In this document: positions 3,006 through 5,251 of the stretch, one piece after another
Layout: every line of letters starts with the position of its first letter
Numbering within the stretch: the first letter of the stretch is position 1
Source: Acidobacteriaceae bacterium
GTDB lineage: Bacteria > Acidobacteriota > Terriglobia > Terriglobales > Acidobacteriaceae
Direction: 5' to 3'
Length of the DNA stretch: 5,251 nt
NCBI GenBank assembly: GCA_003132825.1
Contig: PKYX01000170.1
Span: 1-5,251 of the forward strand
Made by a program: the position numbers and the translations under genes
Notes under the pieces: model-generated
Seen by the model: the letters and a program-made list of their open reading frames with translations, nothing else
What the model was told of the DNA's origin: nothing
Database searches by the model: none

Positions 3006-5251
3006 ATGGCTCTGCGCGACTTCGGATTGAATCCAAACCACGAGGAAAGCCAGGACGTGAGTCAAATCGCACCTGTTCGGGATCCCAGTTACGTCTTAAC
3101 GTTGGAGGAGATCGGCAACCTCGCCAAAGGCGGCGGCAAGCCCGCCGAAACCCTGATGAACGTCGTCGCCCTTATCGCCAAGCGGTTTGAGGTGGATGTC
3201 TGTTCCGCTTATCTGCTCGAACCGGACCGGGCCAACCTGGTGCTGGCGGCAACCCTTGGCCTCCGTGCGAAATGTATTGGCACTCTTCGCATGGGAATCC
3301 ACGAAGGATTGGCTGGCCTCGTGGCCGAGCAGGTTCTTCCGGTTGCCGAAGAGAAGGCCAAAAACCATCCCCGCTTCAAGTATTTCAAGGAAGCCGGCGA
3401 AGAAATCTACCAGTCCTTCCTCGGCGTGCCGCTCATCGACCGCGGCGTTCTGCAGGGCGTTCTGGTGGTGCAGACCGTCGAGCCCCGGGCCTTTCGCGAA
3501 GATGAAGTACAAATGCTGGTCGAGGCCGCCGCCCAGGTCGCGCCCATCGTCAGCGAAGCTCGCACGCTTGATCGCTTCATCGCTCCTTCCCAGGAGCGGC
3601 TTTGGGCGCTCGGCCGCAATATTTGGTGGAGCTGGGATCACGATACCAGCAGCCTGTTTCGCGACCTTGATCCCATCCGCTGGCGGCAGCTCAATCACAA
3701 CCCCATCTCGCTGCTGGCCGAGCTTCCCTTGTCGGGGATCGAACGGAGGGCGCGGGAGCTGGTTCTGCACGGTCGGATCAACTACGCCTACCGCCGCCAA
3801 CGCGAGTATTTGGAGGCCGACCGGACCTGGGGAGCGCGCCACGCCGGCATTCTGCGGCCTCGTCCCGTAGCTTATTTCTCCGCCGAATTTGGGCTGCACG
3901 TTTCCATCCCGGAATATTCCGGGGGTCTCGGTGTCCTAGCCGGCGATCACATCAAAAGCGCATCCGACCTGGGCATTCCGCTGATTGGCATCGGTTTGTT
4001 TTATGGCCAGGGATACTTCCGCCAGCGGCTCGATAAAAATGGCTGGCAGATGGAAGAATACATTGAGACCGATGTCAGCCAGTTGCCGATGGAGCCCGCC
4101 ATCGGGGCCAACGGCACCCCGGTTACGGTTGAAATCGAGACCCGCAGCGGCCCCATCCGCGCCAAGGTCTGGCGCATGAAAGTTGGACGCTGCGACTTGC
4201 TGCTGCTCGACTCCAACGTCGAAGGCAACGCTCCCGAAGACCGCGAACTCACTTCCCGGTTGTACGGCGGCGACGGTCGCATCCGTATCCGCCAGGAATT
4301 GCTGCTAGGCGTGGGAGGATTTCGGGCCTTGAAAGCCATGGGCATCACTCCCGGCGTCCTTCATTTGAACGAAGGGCACAGCGGCTTTGCGGTGCTCGAA
4401 GCCATCCGCAGTCGTATGCAGGAGGAGGGTCTGGGCTTTGACCAGGCGGTACCCCGAGTGGCGCGCGAAGTTTGTTTTACCACGCACACTCCGGTACCCG
4501 CCGGCCATGACCGCTTTACTCCCGGCCTGATTGAGGAGCATCTGGGCCCGCTGCGCGATGTTCTGGGTCTTTCCCACGAAGGCCTCATGGCACTCGGGAG
4601 GGAGAATCCTGGCAATCACCACGAGGAGTTCTGCATGACGGTGCTGGGGCTGAAACTCTCGCGGCGGGCCAATGCCGTGTCCGCCCTGCACGGAGAAGTT
4701 TCCCGCGCCATGTGGACCGGCCTCTATCCCGGTCGTTCCGAAGACGAAGTTCCGATCGGCCACATCACCAACGGCGTGCATGTTCCCTCCTGGCTGGCAC
4801 CGCAAATGTTCCGCCTCTATGACCGTCACTTCGGCACCGGTTGGCACGGACACAGCGGGGAGGCGAAAATCTGGGAAGGGATTGAAGACGTGGATGATGG
4901 CGAACTCTGGGAGACCCATCTCCACTTGAAGTCGCGGCTTCTGGACTTTGTGCGCCAGCGTGCCGTGCAGCAGGCCGAGTACCGCGGCGAATCGGCTGAA
5001 ATCCTGCAGAGGCTCAGCCGGGTGCTCACACCCGACGCGCTCACCATCGGATTTGCCCGCCGCTTCGCCACCTACAAGCGAGCCAACCTGATTCTGACCG
5101 ACATCGAGAACCTGGCCTCCATGGTCAACGATCCTAAACGCCCGGTGCAGTTCGTCTTTGCCGGCAAAGCGCATCCCAACGATGAGCCCGGCAAACGGGT
5201 CTTGCAGCAGATTGCCGAATTGATGCGCAATGGGCGCTTCGGCGATAAGTT
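3006..5251 (+). CDS. glgP: Alpha-glucan (glycogen) phosphorylase with N-terminal GAF domain, partial
   Basis: The enzyme phosphorolyses alpha-1,4-glucans to glucose-1-phosphate. It has 748 codons in the window and no stop, and runs off the right edge. Residues about 33-190 are a GAF domain of the type found at the N terminus of PtsP (EI-Ntr): LEEIGNLA, GLAGLVAE (101-108), HPRFKYF (121-127), SFLGVPLI (137-144). Residues 199-285 (LWALGRNIWWSW, 199-210) are the DUF3417 region typical of the short TIGR02094 phosphorylases. The GT35 catalytic domain follows: VAYFSAEFGLH (288-298), GGLG (306-309), HLNEGHSGF (453-461), FTTHTPVPAGHDRF (491-504), HITNGVH (586-592), GFARRFATYKR (682-692), FAGKAHP (718-724). 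The motif holding the PLP-binding lysine should lie beyond the edge. The ATG at 3006-3008 has a GAAGGTG site 8 nt upstream. It should be cytoplasmic. The GAF fusion suggests allosteric control; the ligand is unknown. Confidence 0.93.
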   Translation, partial: MALRDFGLNPNHEESQDVSQIAPVRDPSYVLTLEEIGNLAKGGGKPAETLMNVVALIAKRFEVDVCSAYLLEPDRANLVLAATLGLRAKCIGTLRMGIHEGLAGLVAEQVLPVAEEKAKNHPRFKYFKEAGEEIYQSFLGVPLIDRGVLQGVLVVQTVEPRAFREDEVQMLVEAAAQVAPIVSEARTLDRFIAPSQERLWALGRNIWWSWDHDTSSLFRDLDPIRWRQLNHNPISLLAELPLSGIERRARELVLHGRINYAYRRQREYLEADRTWGARHAGILRPRPVAYFSAEFGLHVSIPEYSGGLGVLAGDHIKSASDLGIPLIGIGLFYGQGYFRQRLDKNGWQMEEYIETDVSQLPMEPAIGANGTPVTVEIETRSGPIRAKVWRMKVGRCDLLLLDSNVEGNAPEDRELTSRLYGGDGRIRIRQELLLGVGGFRALKAMGITPGVLHLNEGHSGFAVLEAIRSRMQEEGLGFDQAVPRVAREVCFTTHTPVPAGHDRFTPGLIEEHLGPLRDVLGLSHEGLMALGRENPGNHHEEFCMTVLGLKLSRRANAVSALHGEVSRAMWTGLYPGRSEDEVPIGHITNGVHVPSWLAPQMFRLYDRHFGTGWHGHSGEAKIWEGIEDVDDGELWETHLHLKSRLLDFVRQRAVQQAEYRGESAEILQRLSRVLTPDALTIGFARRFATYKRANLILTDIENLASMVNDPKRPVQFVFAGKAHPNDEPGKRVLQQIAELMRNGRFGDK

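Noticed and set aside
3096..3899. 267-codon minus-strand open frame
   Set aside because: It is the antisense shadow of the phosphorylase gene, whose plus-strand frame carries clear GAF and GT35 motifs throughout this stretch.
4305..5174. 289-codon minus-strand open frame
   Set aside because: It is antisense to conserved GT35 motifs of the phosphorylase and results from high GC at third codon positions.

Overview
The window is GC-rich and reads like a chromosomal segment of an Acidobacteriota-type soil bacterium. This rests on gene flavour only: a secreted protein ending in a TonB-like C-terminal domain, a LigD-type DNA repair protein, and a GAF-fused alpha-glucan phosphorylase. No rRNA or other taxonomic marker is present, so the assignment is an inference. 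No mobile element, CRISPR array or tRNA was seen.

Layout. (1) 1-219, minus: the N-terminal piece of a LigD-like 3'-phosphoesterase domain protein, cut by the window edge. (2) 282-314: a GC-rich hairpin just after the next gene. (3) 321-644, minus: a small antibiotic-biosynthesis-monooxygenase-like (ABM) protein with a good ribosome binding site. (4) 645-911: a divergent intergenic region with an operator-like repeat and a hairpin. (5) 912-1343, plus: a Nudix hydrolase with a perfect Nudix box. (6) 1363-2328, minus: a secreted TonB-C-domain protein that converges on the Nudix gene with 19 bp between stops. (7) 2431-2736, minus: a compact, apparently autonomous transcription unit. It has a sigma70-like promoter, an extremely strong Shine-Dalgarno sequence, a 20-codon ORF, several hairpins, a segment complementary to its own Shine-Dalgarno, and a terminator. 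(8) 2737-3005: intergenic. (9) 3006-5251, plus: the first 748 codons of an alpha-glucan (glycogen) phosphorylase with a PtsP-type GAF domain at its N terminus, running off the right edge.

How the pieces relate. The protein genes look like single transcription units rather than one pathway: DNA repair, small-molecule oxidation or stress, nucleotide sanitation, envelope and glycogen breakdown. The most unusual part is the roughly 270-nt structured minus-strand RNA at 2432-2702. It could be a stand-alone small RNA or dual-function RNA, or a leader and attenuator for the TonB-domain gene downstream of its terminator. The GAF-phosphorylase fusion suggests glycogen degradation under direct control of a small-molecule signal.
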